Source of the DNA: Rhodovulum tesquicola
GTDB lineage: Bacteria > Pseudomonadota > Alphaproteobacteria > Rhodobacterales > Rhodobacteraceae
DNA: 64,000 nt
Assembly (NCBI RefSeq): GCF_024128855.1
Contig: NZ_JAMYDV010000005.1
Coordinates: forward strand, 109,749 to 173,748
Reading direction: 5' to 3'
The first letter of the stretch is position 1. Every line of letters begins with the position of its first letter. Both the position numbers and the translations under genes were made by a program. This document shows, in pieces, positions 27,434 through 34,848 of the stretch. A model generated the notes under the pieces. That model saw nothing but the letters and a program-made list of their open reading frames with translations, ran no database searches and was not told the origin of the DNA.

Positions 27434-28198
27434 TCAGCCCTCCTCGATCCCGACCACGATCACCGACACATTGTCCGGCGCACCCGCCTCCAGCGCCGCC
27501 GCGACCAGCGCCCGGCAGGCATCCTCGGGCGAAGCGGCGCCCAGCAGGATCGCGGCGATCGCCTGTTCGCTGACACAGCGCGGCAGCCCGTCGCTGCACA
27601 GAAGCAGCCGGTCCCCCGGCACCACCGGCACCGACAGGCTTTCCGCCGCAAAGCCCGCCCCCATCCCCACCGCGCGGGTGACGACATGCGCTTCGGGGTG
27701 GTGCTCCGCCTCCTCCGCCCCCAGCGCGCCACGCTCCACCAGATCCTGCACCAGCGTATGATCGCGGGTCAGCAACCGCAGATGCCCGCCGCGCAGCAGA
27801 TAGCCGCGGCTGTCCCCGGCCCAGACCAGATGCGCGACCGCGGCGCGGATCATCGCCGCCACGACCGTCGCGCCCATCTGCCCGCGCCCCTCGGCCAGCG
27901 CCCGCGCGCCGATCGCGGCATTCGCCGCCTCCAGCCGCCCGATCATCCCCGCGACCGGCGCCGCCTCGTCCGGCAGGCCCGCCAGCGCGTCGATCACCAT
28001 GTCCGAGGCGACATCGCCCGCCGCATGCCCGCCCATCCCGTCGGCCACGGCCCATAATTCGCCCCCGTCGGGATCGGTCAGGATCGCGTCCTCGTTGCGC
28101 TCGCGCACCCGCCCGCGATGGGTCAGCCCCGCGCCCACCGGCCGCGGCATGTCCAGCCCCGGCACCGGCACCGGCACCCGCGTCGTCGGCGCGCTCAC
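27434..28198 (-). CDS. pppA: T6SS-associated PP2C phosphatase PppA
   Basis: A 254-residue PPM/PP2C phosphatase. Metal-binding motifs are visible: RNEDAIL, VADGMGGHAAG, MGATVVAA, WAGDSRGYLLRGG, LLLCSDGL and GAPDNVSVIVV. It should remove the phosphate that the kinase adds to the FHA protein. The GTG at 28198 has a GGAGGGG ribosome site; an in-frame ATG lies at 28150. It is the first gene of the leftward operon that continues with the M15 peptidase, the hybrid and vgrG, and it is divergent from the OmpA-family gene. Confidence 0.92.
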   Translation of the reverse strand: MSAPTTRVPVPVPGLDMPRPVGAGLTHRGRVRERNEDAILTDPDGGELWAVADGMGGHAAGDVASDMVIDALAGLPDEAAPVAGMIGRLEAANAAIGARALAEGRGQMGATVVAAMIRAAVAHLVWAGDSRGYLLRGGHLRLLTRDHTLVQDLVERGALGAEEAEHHPEAHVVTRAVGMGAGFAAESLSVPVVPGDRLLLCSDGLPRCVSEQAIAAILLGAASPEDACRALVAAALEAGAPDNVSVIVVGIEEG

Positions 28199-28263
28199 CG
28201 CGCCCCTCCGTCCGCGCGCAGCCCTCTCCGGTCAGCCATGCCGCTCCCCGTTCCGCTCGCGAA

Positions 28264-28292
28264 TTGATCGCAGCCCGAGGATACCGTAGACT
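28264..28292 (+). promoter_or_regulatory. Candidate sigma70 promoter for the OmpA-family gene
   Basis: TTGATC at 28264-28269 and TAGACT at 28287-28292 are separated by 17 bases. The predicted start point would be about 30 bases before the ATG at 28329, which has a GGGGGAGG site. The region also lies upstream of the divergent pppA. Confidence 0.5.
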
Positions 28293-28328
28293 GTCCCGCA
28301 ACTGAACGGATTTCTCGGGGGGAGGATC

Positions 28329-29027
28329 ATGCGCGGACTGCTTGGACTGGCACTGGGCGTCGCGGTCGGATGGGCGGCGCCCGCAGCCGCGCAGGAGATC
28401 AGCGATGGCGACCTGCTGCGGGTCTTCGAAACCCAGCGCGACGCGTTCCGCGCCGCCGAGGAAAGCGGCATGGGCCGCACCCGCGGCCTGACGCTCGTCA
28501 CCGTCGACGACGTGCAGGGCCCGACCACCGCCGCCGCGGCCGAGCCTCCCCCCGCCGCCCCGCCCGAGGGCGGAGAGGGCGTGAGCGTCGGCTCCACCGG
28601 CACGGTGGGGCTTGCCCCGCCCGAGCTGCGCCCGCTGGTGCCCGCACCGCCCGCCGCACCGACCCCGGTGGTCTTCGGCCAGCTGGCCCCCGATCTCCAG
28701 GTCAATGTCCGGATCGAATTCGCCTTCGACTCCGCCGCCCTCTCGCCCGACCAGAAACCGCGCCTCGAACAGCTCTGCCGCGTGATGAAGGCCAGCGACA
28801 TCGCCCGCTTCCGGATCGTCGGCCATACCGATGCCGCCGGCAGCGACGCCTATAACGAGCGGCTCTCGATCCTGCGCGCCCGGGAGGTGCAGCGCTATTT
28901 CGTCAACGAATGCGGCATCGACCCGGCCCGGCTCGAGGCCATCGGCCTGGGCAAGCGTTTCCTGTTCGACACCGCCAATCCCCGCGCCGCCGAAAACCGC
29001 CGGGTCGAGTTCCAGGCCCTGAGCTAG
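28329..29027 (+). CDS. Secreted OmpA-family protein of the T6SS island
   Basis: A 232-residue protein with a signal peptide (GLALGVAVGWAAPAAAQ, cleavage near AAA-QE), an Ala/Pro-rich middle, and a C-terminal OmpA-like peptidoglycan-binding domain (about 120-232). That domain shows VRIEFAFDSAALSPDQKPRL, FRIVGHTDAAGSDAYNERLS and NRRVEFQAL. It lacks a lipobox, so it is probably periplasmic and wall-bound. It sits between the T6SS phosphatase and the caspase-like gene. Its own role is unknown; a peptidoglycan anchor for the T6SS envelope complex is a reasonable guess. Confidence 0.85.
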   Translation: MRGLLGLALGVAVGWAAPAAAQEISDGDLLRVFETQRDAFRAAEESGMGRTRGLTLVTVDDVQGPTTAAAAEPPPAAPPEGGEGVSVGSTGTVGLAPPELRPLVPAPPAAPTPVVFGQLAPDLQVNVRIEFAFDSAALSPDQKPRLEQLCRVMKASDIARFRIVGHTDAAGSDAYNERLSILRAREVQRYFVNECGIDPARLEAIGLGKRFLFDTANPRAAENRRVEFQALS

Positions 29028-29036
29028 CGCCCCCCC

Positions 29037-29086
29037 TTCTTCTGGCCGGAAATATCCCGGGGGGTCCGGGGGGCAGCGCCCCCCGG
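29037..29086. repeat. GGGGG-rich palindromic intergenic element, copy 1
   Basis: The unit starts TTCTTCTGG, passes through AAATATCCCGGGGGG and ends in a perfect 9-base-stem hairpin (CCGGGGGGC, loop AGC, GCCCCCCGG; 29066-29086). A near-identical copy lies at 46238-46286. Such elements are common between genes in Rhodobacteraceae as I recall them. Here it follows the stop of the OmpA-family gene and may act as a terminator. Confidence 0.7.
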
Positions 29087-29122
29087 CGGGTCGCCCCGGC
29101 GCCAGCCGGGGCGAAACCCGCC
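29085..29122. terminator. Long hairpin between convergent genes
   Basis: Arms GGCGGGT plus CGCCCCGGC (29085-29100) pair with GCCGGGGCG (29105-29113) and ACCCGCC (29116-29122), leaving a GCCA loop and two unpaired A residues. It follows the palindromic element and lies between the ends of the OmpA-family gene and the caspase-like gene. No T tract follows, so its terminator role is tentative. Confidence 0.5.
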
Positions 29123-29137
29123 TGGTCGGCCAGACCA

Positions 29138-30601
29138 CTAGTCGGCCAGGCCATAGGCCGCGCGCAGGCCCCGCTGCGTGCCCGGTCCGAACTCCCCGTC
29201 GATCGCGCCGCCATAGAACGCGTGCTCGCGCAGCAGCGCCTGCAAGGCCCGCCTCGTCTCGGGCTTGAACATGGTCGGCCGCTCGGTCAGGATCTCCAGC
29301 ACATCCGCGCTGCCCGAGCGCAGCGCGCCGTAAAGATAGCCCGCCGCCTCGGCCGGGCCCTTGCCCTCGACCAGCCCATCGTCGATCAGCGCGGCATAGT
29401 TGAACATCGCCTGCGGATGGCGCTGCGCGGCGGCGCGCTCGAAATAGCCCAGCGCGCGTTTCGCATCGCGCGGCAGGCCCAGCCCGCCCTGGAAATGCAT
29501 GAAGGCCAGGTCGTTCAGCGCATCGGCGAATTCCTGCTCCGCCGCCTGCCGGTAAAGCGCCAGCGCGCGCGCCTCGTCCTGCGCCACCCCCAGCCCCGCC
29601 TCGTAAAGCTTGGCCAGCTCGAACTGCGCCTCGGGCGAGCCCGCCTCGGCCGCGCGCGTCAGCAACTGCACGGCCTCCGCCGGGTCGAACCGGTCCTCTG
29701 CAGGGTTCAGCCGCATATAGGCCAGCCCCAGGATCGAGCGGGTATCGCCTTCGGCGGCCAGCGCGGCCAGTTGCAATTCCTGCTCGGGGCGCAGGCTCGA
29801 CCAGGCGATGCGGCGATCCTCGTCGCGCACCCGCTCATCGGCCTCGCCCGGACCGGCCAGGTAGAACGGCTCGCCCGAGAGCGCGCCATAGGTATGCGGC
29901 TCCTGGCGGTTGGCGGTCGCCTCCAGCACCCGGTCGCGCACCTGCCGGAACATCAGCGAGATCTCCAGCCCCGGCTGCGCCAGCCGGTCGATCAGCGCCA
30001 GCGCAAAGGGGCTGTTCTCGCCCTCGCCATCCAGCGCCACCTGCCCGTCGCGCGCGGCAAAGGCGACCAGCGTGCCGCGCTCGGGCGAGGGCGGCGCCAG
30101 CCCCGCGCGGCCGCCACCCAACGGCGCGCTGGTGTCGATCAGGTCGCCGAACGGGTTGTCGCGACAGGAATCCAGGATCACGATCCGCATCCGCCGCGCC
30201 CGGTCGACCGCGTGCAGCAGATCGTCCAGCGAAACCGCCTGCCCCTGGACATCCCGGTTCGAGCGCACCGCCGCATCCGCCGGGATCAGGAAATTCTGCC
30301 CCTGCACCTCGACCCCGTGCCCGGCGAAATAGATCAGCGCCAGATCCGCGGTCTCGGCGGCAAAGCCGAAATCGTCCAGCGCCGCGCGCAGATCCGCGGC
30401 ACCCGGGTCCAGCATCGTGCTGACCTCGAAACCGATCCCGCGCAGCGTGCGGGCCAGCGCGGCGGCATCGTTCACGGTGTTTCTCAGCGGCGGGATCGTC
30501 GCGTAATCGGCCACACCGATCACCAGCGCGACCCGGTCGGCGGCCCGCAAGGGCCAGGCCGCCGCCGCCGCGATCACAAGGGTCAGGACAAAGACGCGCA
30601 T
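29138..30601 (-). CDS. Secreted caspase-like (C14) protein with Sel1 repeats and possible peptidoglycan-binding tail
   Basis: A 487-residue protein. A signal peptide (VFVLTLVIAAAAAWPLRA) leads to a C14 caspase-like domain with ALVIGVADY, the His95 motif YFAGHGVEV and the Cys146 motif ILDSCRDNPF. Both dyad residues are intact. Sel1-like repeats follow (about 290-420; LAKLYEAGLGVAQDEARALALY, FMHFQGGLGLPRDAKRAL). The tail FYGGAIDGEFGPGTQRGLR resembles a PG_binding_1 fold. The ATG at 30601 has GGGGGTG upstream. Such proteins occur in many Rhodobacteraceae; the substrate here is unknown. It is divergent from the paired-protein genes. Confidence 0.85.
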   Translation of the reverse strand: MRVFVLTLVIAAAAAWPLRAADRVALVIGVADYATIPPLRNTVNDAAALARTLRGIGFEVSTMLDPGAADLRAALDDFGFAAETADLALIYFAGHGVEVQGQNFLIPADAAVRSNRDVQGQAVSLDDLLHAVDRARRMRIVILDSCRDNPFGDLIDTSAPLGGGRAGLAPPSPERGTLVAFAARDGQVALDGEGENSPFALALIDRLAQPGLEISLMFRQVRDRVLEATANRQEPHTYGALSGEPFYLAGPGEADERVRDEDRRIAWSSLRPEQELQLAALAAEGDTRSILGLAYMRLNPAEDRFDPAEAVQLLTRAAEAGSPEAQFELAKLYEAGLGVAQDEARALALYRQAAEQEFADALNDLAFMHFQGGLGLPRDAKRALGYFERAAAQRHPQAMFNYAALIDDGLVEGKGPAEAAGYLYGALRSGSADVLEILTERPTMFKPETRRALQALLREHAFYGGAIDGEFGPGTQRGLRAAYGLAD

Positions 30602-30682
30602 GGAACACCCCCGCAACCACCCGTTCCGCGCCATCCTATCCGATTCGTCCCGCGGGAGAACCGCGCCCGGCAACGGCGTGGA

Positions 30683-30711
30683 TTGGCCGGAGCCGATCAT
30701 TGTGGTAAACT
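30683..30711 (+). promoter_or_regulatory. Candidate promoter for the paired secreted genes
   Basis: TTGGCC at 30683-30688 and TAAACT at 30706-30711 are spaced by 17 bases, each a 4-of-6 match to sigma70 consensus. It would leave a leader of about 160 bases before the ATG at 30880. Confidence 0.3.
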
Positions 30712-30879
30712 TCTGGGGTTACGTTGCTTTCGCACGGTTGGGGGTGCGTTTCTCTCGGGTTGTCATGGTCGTGACGGGGCTGTGCTCGCAACCGCCGCCG
30801 GGCTGTTGCCGTGTCGGTGGATGCGCCCATGGAAAGCGGGCGGACCGGTTCCCCAGCCGCGCCAACCGGAGGACGTCCC

Positions 30880-31521
30880 ATGGCCACCAGAGCATATCCC
30901 GCAGCAGTTGCGTTGACGCTCGCGCTGTTCCTCGTGCCCTTCACCGCCAATGCGCAGGACATTGGCGACGATGAAGAAGAAGACCCCCCCTCTCAGATCG
31001 AGGAAGGCAATGGCGGTCCCTCCATCGACCCGCCCGAGTTCTATCCGGTGCCCCCGGACGGGCCGCGCGGTGTCGTATCCGACGGGATGACCGACCTGAT
31101 CCTGCTCGATATCGCCGAGGCGCGCGACATCTGCAGGCAGGTCCCGGGCCCGGAATACACCGTCGACTGCCTGTCCAAGGCCCTCGGCCGGATCGCCGCC
31201 AAGATGCCGCGCGGTGACTATCAGGACGCGAAGAATGCCCTTGCCCAGGCCGCGCGCGATCTGGGCGCCCTGGCTGCGGCCAATCGCGACCGGACCCAGC
31301 CGCAGATCAGGCTGCGCCAACCCTCGGGCGAGACCACCCCGGCGCTGACCCCGGTGCGCCCCGAGGCACTTGCCAGCGTGAACGCGGCCGCCGCGCAGAT
31401 CCTCGAAGAGGCGGAAACGCGGCTGCTGCGCTCGGCCGAAAGCTCCGCGCGGCGCATGGTGCATTACCAGCGGATCGCGGCGGCCGTCGGCTCGGCCAAG
31501 GTGCTGCTGCGCTCGGCCTGA
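30880..31521 (+). CDS. Secreted helical protein, first of a paralogous pair
   Basis: A 213-residue protein of unknown function. It has a signal peptide (VALTLALFLVPFTANA, cleavage before Gln26), an acidic and proline-rich segment (DIGDDEEEDPPS), then a helical domain with two conserved cysteines (ARDICRQVPGPEYTVDCL). It ends in SARRMVHYQRIAAAVGSAKV followed by LLRSA. The next gene encodes a paralogue with the same ending. The ATG at 30880 follows GGAGG at good spacing; the frame extends 23 codons further upstream but that part is not signal-like. It is divergent from the caspase-like gene. Confidence 0.8.
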   Translation: MATRAYPAAVALTLALFLVPFTANAQDIGDDEEEDPPSQIEEGNGGPSIDPPEFYPVPPDGPRGVVSDGMTDLILLDIAEARDICRQVPGPEYTVDCLSKALGRIAAKMPRGDYQDAKNALAQAARDLGALAAANRDRTQPQIRLRQPSGETTPALTPVRPEALASVNAAAAQILEEAETRLLRSAESSARRMVHYQRIAAAVGSAKVLLRSA

Positions 31522-31558
31522 TCGCTCGCGACCGCGCCCACCATCAGGAGCTTGCCCG

Positions 31559-32152
31559 ATGATCGCCCGCCTTTCCCGTCTCGTGCTGCCCGGCGCGCTG
31601 TCCGCCGCCCTTGCGCTTGCGCCCGGCAGCGCGCCGGGACAGTTCTTGCCGCCGGACCCTGCCCGGCCACAGGCCGGCACCGCACCCGGGCTGACGCTGG
31701 CCACGGCAAGTGCAGCCACCACCGACCGGGTCGTGGCCCGGATCGAGGCCGGGCGCGATTTCTGCGCCCGCATCGCCCAGCGCGCCTATGCGATCGACTG
31801 TCTCGCCGCCCAGCTCGAAGGGGTCGCCCGCGACATGCCCGGCGGGGATTACCGCGCCGCCGGGCAGATCCTCACCCGCGCCGCCCGCGATCTGCGCCGC
31901 ATCGCCGAGGCCAATGCCGATCCGGCGCTGCCGCGCGGCCGGGTGCGGGTGGCCGACACGATCTCGCCGCGGGCATTGACGCCGGTGCGTCGCGACGCCC
32001 TGAATCGTCTCGCCGCGCAGGCCGCGACGATCCTGCAGGAGGCCGAGACCGCGCTGCTGCGCTCGGCCGAAGGCTCCGCGCGGCGCATGGTGCATTACCA
32101 GCGGATCGCGGCGGCCGTCGGCTCGGCCAAGGTGCTGCTGCGCTCGGCCTGA
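31559..32152 (+). CDS. Secreted helical protein, second of a paralogous pair
   Basis: A 197-residue paralogue of the preceding product. The signal-like N-terminus (RLVLPGALSAALALAPGSAPG) is followed by the same arrangement: ARIEAGRDFCARIAQRAYAI then DCL, MPGGDYRAA and a final SARRMVHYQRIAAAVGSAKV. The two conserved cysteines are kept. The last 99 bases match the upstream gene at 98 positions, although the upstream parts have clearly diverged. Function is unknown. It lies 37 bases after its partner and is probably co-transcribed. Confidence 0.8.
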   Translation: MIARLSRLVLPGALSAALALAPGSAPGQFLPPDPARPQAGTAPGLTLATASAATTDRVVARIEAGRDFCARIAQRAYAIDCLAAQLEGVARDMPGGDYRAAGQILTRAARDLRRIAEANADPALPRGRVRVADTISPRALTPVRRDALNRLAAQAATILQEAETALLRSAEGSARRMVHYQRIAAAVGSAKVLLRSA

Positions 32153-32281
32153 CGGGCCGCCGGTTCAGGGTCGAAAGGTCGCAGCCCTGCCGGAATCGGG
32201 CTGTTTTCCTTGGAAATCAACCGCCTTGTCTACCATCGCATGCAACGAGATACCGAAAGCCCCGGCAAATCGGCCCGGGAC

Positions 32282-32295
32282 TTGATGCAGGTCAA
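32282..32295 (+). promoter_or_regulatory. FNR/FnrL-like box before the cytochrome c peroxidase gene
   Basis: TTGAT-GCAG-GTCAA matches the FNR consensus TTGAT-N4-ATCAA at 9 of 10 arm positions. It lies 66 bases before the ATG at 32361. If it acts as a class II activator site centred at -41.5, transcription would begin near 32330. Oxygen-limited induction of this peroxidase by FnrL is known in related bacteria. Confidence 0.65.
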
Positions 32296-32360
32296 GGCCC
32301 GCGCTTGGAAGGGTTCTAAGGTCGCGACAACGCGTGAACCTTTGCAAAACGGTGCTGACC

Positions 32361-33404
32361 ATGAAACGTCTCCTCTCGACCGCGCTCCTGACAACCGCGA
32401 TGGCGCTGCCCGCCTCGGCCTCGGACCTGCGGCAAATGGCGCTCGACTATTTCGAGCCGCTGCCCTCGACCATCCCGCAGATGCCCGACAACCGCGTCAC
32501 GCCCGAGAAGATCGAACTGGGCAAGGCGCTGTTCTTCGACCCGCGCCTGTCGGCCTCGGGGGTGTTTTCCTGCTATTCCTGCCATAACCTGACCACCGGC
32601 GGCGACGACAACATGAGCACCTCGGTCGGCCATGGCTGGCAGAAGGGGCCGCGCAACTCGCCCACCGTGTTCAACGCGGTGCTCAACATCGCCCAGTTCT
32701 GGGACGGCCGCGCCGAAGACCTCAAGGAACAGGCCAAGGGGCCGATCCAGGCGGGCGTCGAGATGGCGAACACGCCCGAAACCGTGGTGGCGACGCTGAA
32801 CTCGATGCAGCAATATCGCGACTGGTTCTCGACCGCCTTCCCCGAAGAGGCCGACCCGGTCAGCTTCGACAACATGGCCCGCGCGATCGAGGCCTTCGAG
32901 GCCACGCTGATCACCCCCGCGCCCTTCGACGCCTTCATGAACGGCGACGAGATGGCGCTGACCGACGTCCAGAAAGAGGGTCTGGTCCTCTTCGTCGACA
33001 AGGGTTGCGTGACCTGCCACAACGGCGTCAATCTCGGCGGCAACGGCTATTACCCGTTCGGCCTGATCGAGAAGCCCGGCGCCGACATCCTGCCCGAGGG
33101 CGACAAGGGCCGCTTCGCCGTGACCGAGACCGCGATCGACGAATATGTCTTCCGCGCCTCGCCGCTGCGCAATGTCGGCGTGACCGCGCCCTATTTCCAC
33201 TCGGGCAATGTCTGGGATCTCAAGGTCGCCGTGCAGGTGATGGGCACCGCGCAGCTGGGCGAAGAGGTCAGCGACGAGGAAGCCGACAAGATCGTCGCCT
33301 TCCTGCACAGCCTGACCGGCGAGGTGCCGACGATCACGCTGCCGGTGCTCCCGGCCGAGACCGCCGCCACGCCGCGCCCGACCACCGAGGTCATGCCGAA
33401 CTGA
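32361..33404 (+). CDS. ccpA: Di-haem cytochrome c peroxidase
   Basis: A 347-residue periplasmic enzyme that reduces hydrogen peroxide with electrons from cytochrome c. A signal peptide (LLSTALLTTAMALPASA) precedes the N-terminal haem site CYSCH (71-75) and the second haem site CVTCH (216-220). Family blocks include FFDPRLSASG, RNSPTVFNAVLN, FWDGRAEDL and LRNVGVTAPYFHSG. The ATG at 32361 begins the signal peptide; an in-frame GTG at 32334 would add nine residues with no export feature. It stands alone after an FNR-like box. Confidence 0.93.
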   Translation: MKRLLSTALLTTAMALPASASDLRQMALDYFEPLPSTIPQMPDNRVTPEKIELGKALFFDPRLSASGVFSCYSCHNLTTGGDDNMSTSVGHGWQKGPRNSPTVFNAVLNIAQFWDGRAEDLKEQAKGPIQAGVEMANTPETVVATLNSMQQYRDWFSTAFPEEADPVSFDNMARAIEAFEATLITPAPFDAFMNGDEMALTDVQKEGLVLFVDKGCVTCHNGVNLGGNGYYPFGLIEKPGADILPEGDKGRFAVTETAIDEYVFRASPLRNVGVTAPYFHSGNVWDLKVAVQVMGTAQLGEEVSDEEADKIVAFLHSLTGEVPTITLPVLPAETAATPRPTTEVMPN

Positions 33405-33429
33405 GGCGGCGCACCACGCGCATGAAAAA

Positions 33430-33454
33430 GGGGCCGGCCATCATGGCCGGCCCC
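33430..33454 (-). terminator. Intrinsic terminator of the type I secretion operon
   Basis: A perfect palindrome, GGGGCCGGCCA with a three-base loop and TGGCCGGCCCC, is followed on the minus strand by TTTTT. It lies 36 bases after the stop of the membrane fusion gene and would also shield the convergent peroxidase gene. Confidence 0.85.
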
Positions 33455-33489
33455 GTTCCGTTCGCGCCCGTCGCGGGACGCCCGCCGCG

Positions 33490-34848
33490 CTATTCCTCGC
33501 GCAGCGCCCTGTCGAAATAGATCTTCAGCGGCCGCACCAGGTAGGACAGCGGGCTGCGGTCCCGGGTGCGCAGGAACACATCCACCGGCAGGCCGGGCAT
33601 CAGCTGCACATTCGGCATGTCCGCCAGCACGCTGGTATCGGGCAGGATCACCGCCTCGTAATAGGTCATGCGCGTCGCCTCGTCGAACAGCGAGTCGGCC
33701 GAGATCCGCAACACCTCGCCCGGCAGTTCCGGCGTCGTCCGGCTGTCATAGGAGGTCAGCCGCAGCGACACCGGCTGGCCCGGAAAGACCTGGTCGATAT
33801 CCGACGGCTCGATCCGCGCCGAAACCTGCAAGGCCTGACCGCCCGGCACGACATACATGATCGGCGCGCCGCCCTGCACCACCGCGCGCACCGCGAAGAT
33901 GCTGGAGCCGAACACCACGCCATCGGCCGGGCTGCGCACCTCCAGCCGCGACAGCCGCTCGGCCAGGCTCAGGCGGCGCTCGGCCAGTTCGATCTCGGAA
34001 TATTGCAGGTCGCGCAACTGGCTGATCGCCTCCTCGCGGCGCGTATCGACCAGCCGCAGCGCCTGCACCGCCAGTTCCGAGATCCGCGCGCGGCTTTCGG
34101 CGGCCTGGGACATCAACCGCCCGATCTCGCCCTCCAGCCCCGCCTCGTCGCGTTGCAGCGCCAGAACCTGCCCCACCGGCACAAGGTTCTGGTCATACAG
34201 CGTCTGCTTGTCCGTCAGTTCGCGCTCCACGAGGCCAAGCTGCTTTTCCAGCGCCGCGATCTGGGACATCGTGCCCTCGATCTGGTTCTCGATCTGGCTC
34301 CTCTGCTCGTCGAGCTGTTCCAGCTCTTGGGCCAGCGCCACGCGGCGGGCGGCGAACAGGCTCTTCTGGCCCTCGATCTGGCCGCGCATCCAGTCGGGAT
34401 CGAGATGCTCGAAGCCCGACAACTCGCCGATCACCAGCGTCTCGACCCCGTCGCGCTCGGCCTCCAGCCGCGCCTTGCGGGCCTCGATCTCGAACAGCTG
34501 GCGCTCGACGATGGCCAGTTCCGACCGCAGGAAGGTGCCGTCCAGCCGCAGCACCACATCCCCCGCCGCGACCGCATCGCCGTCGCGGGCCAGGATCTCG
34601 CCGACCACGCCGCCCTCGGGATGCTGGACCACCTGCCGGTCGCTCTCGACCTTGACCGTGCCCGTCGCGACCACCGCGCCCGCGATGCTGGTCGCCACCG
34701 ACCAGCCCCCCAGGCCGCCCACCAGCAGCACGATCGCCACGATCCCCACCGCCAGCGGCATGCGCGCCCCCGGCAGACCGCTCGCCGCACCGGGCGCAGC
34801 CGCGGGACCCGCGGGCGGCGCGGCGGCCTTCCTGTCGGCCTCGCTCAT
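33490..34848 (-). CDS. Type I secretion membrane fusion protein (HlyD/PrtE family)
   Basis: A 452-residue periplasmic adaptor. One N-terminal membrane segment (about 35-58, AVGIVAIVLLVGGLGGWSVA) is followed by a lipoyl half-motif (VVQHPEGGVVGEILARDGD), a long coiled coil (about 110-295) and a beta-barrel region with the HlyD-type RLEVRSPADGVVFG. It ends SYLVRPLKIYFDRALREE, typical of the family. It bridges the ABC exporter to an outer-membrane TolC-like channel that is not encoded here. The start overlaps the ABC gene stop (ATGA). Confidence 0.92.
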   Translation of the reverse strand: MSEADRKAAAPPAGPAAAPGAASGLPGARMPLAVGIVAIVLLVGGLGGWSVATSIAGAVVATGTVKVESDRQVVQHPEGGVVGEILARDGDAVAAGDVVLRLDGTFLRSELAIVERQLFEIEARKARLEAERDGVETLVIGELSGFEHLDPDWMRGQIEGQKSLFAARRVALAQELEQLDEQRSQIENQIEGTMSQIAALEKQLGLVERELTDKQTLYDQNLVPVGQVLALQRDEAGLEGEIGRLMSQAAESRARISELAVQALRLVDTRREEAISQLRDLQYSEIELAERRLSLAERLSRLEVRSPADGVVFGSSIFAVRAVVQGGAPIMYVVPGGQALQVSARIEPSDIDQVFPGQPVSLRLTSYDSRTTPELPGEVLRISADSLFDEATRMTYYEAVILPDTSVLADMPNVQLMPGLPVDVFLRTRDRSPLSYLVRPLKIYFDRALREE

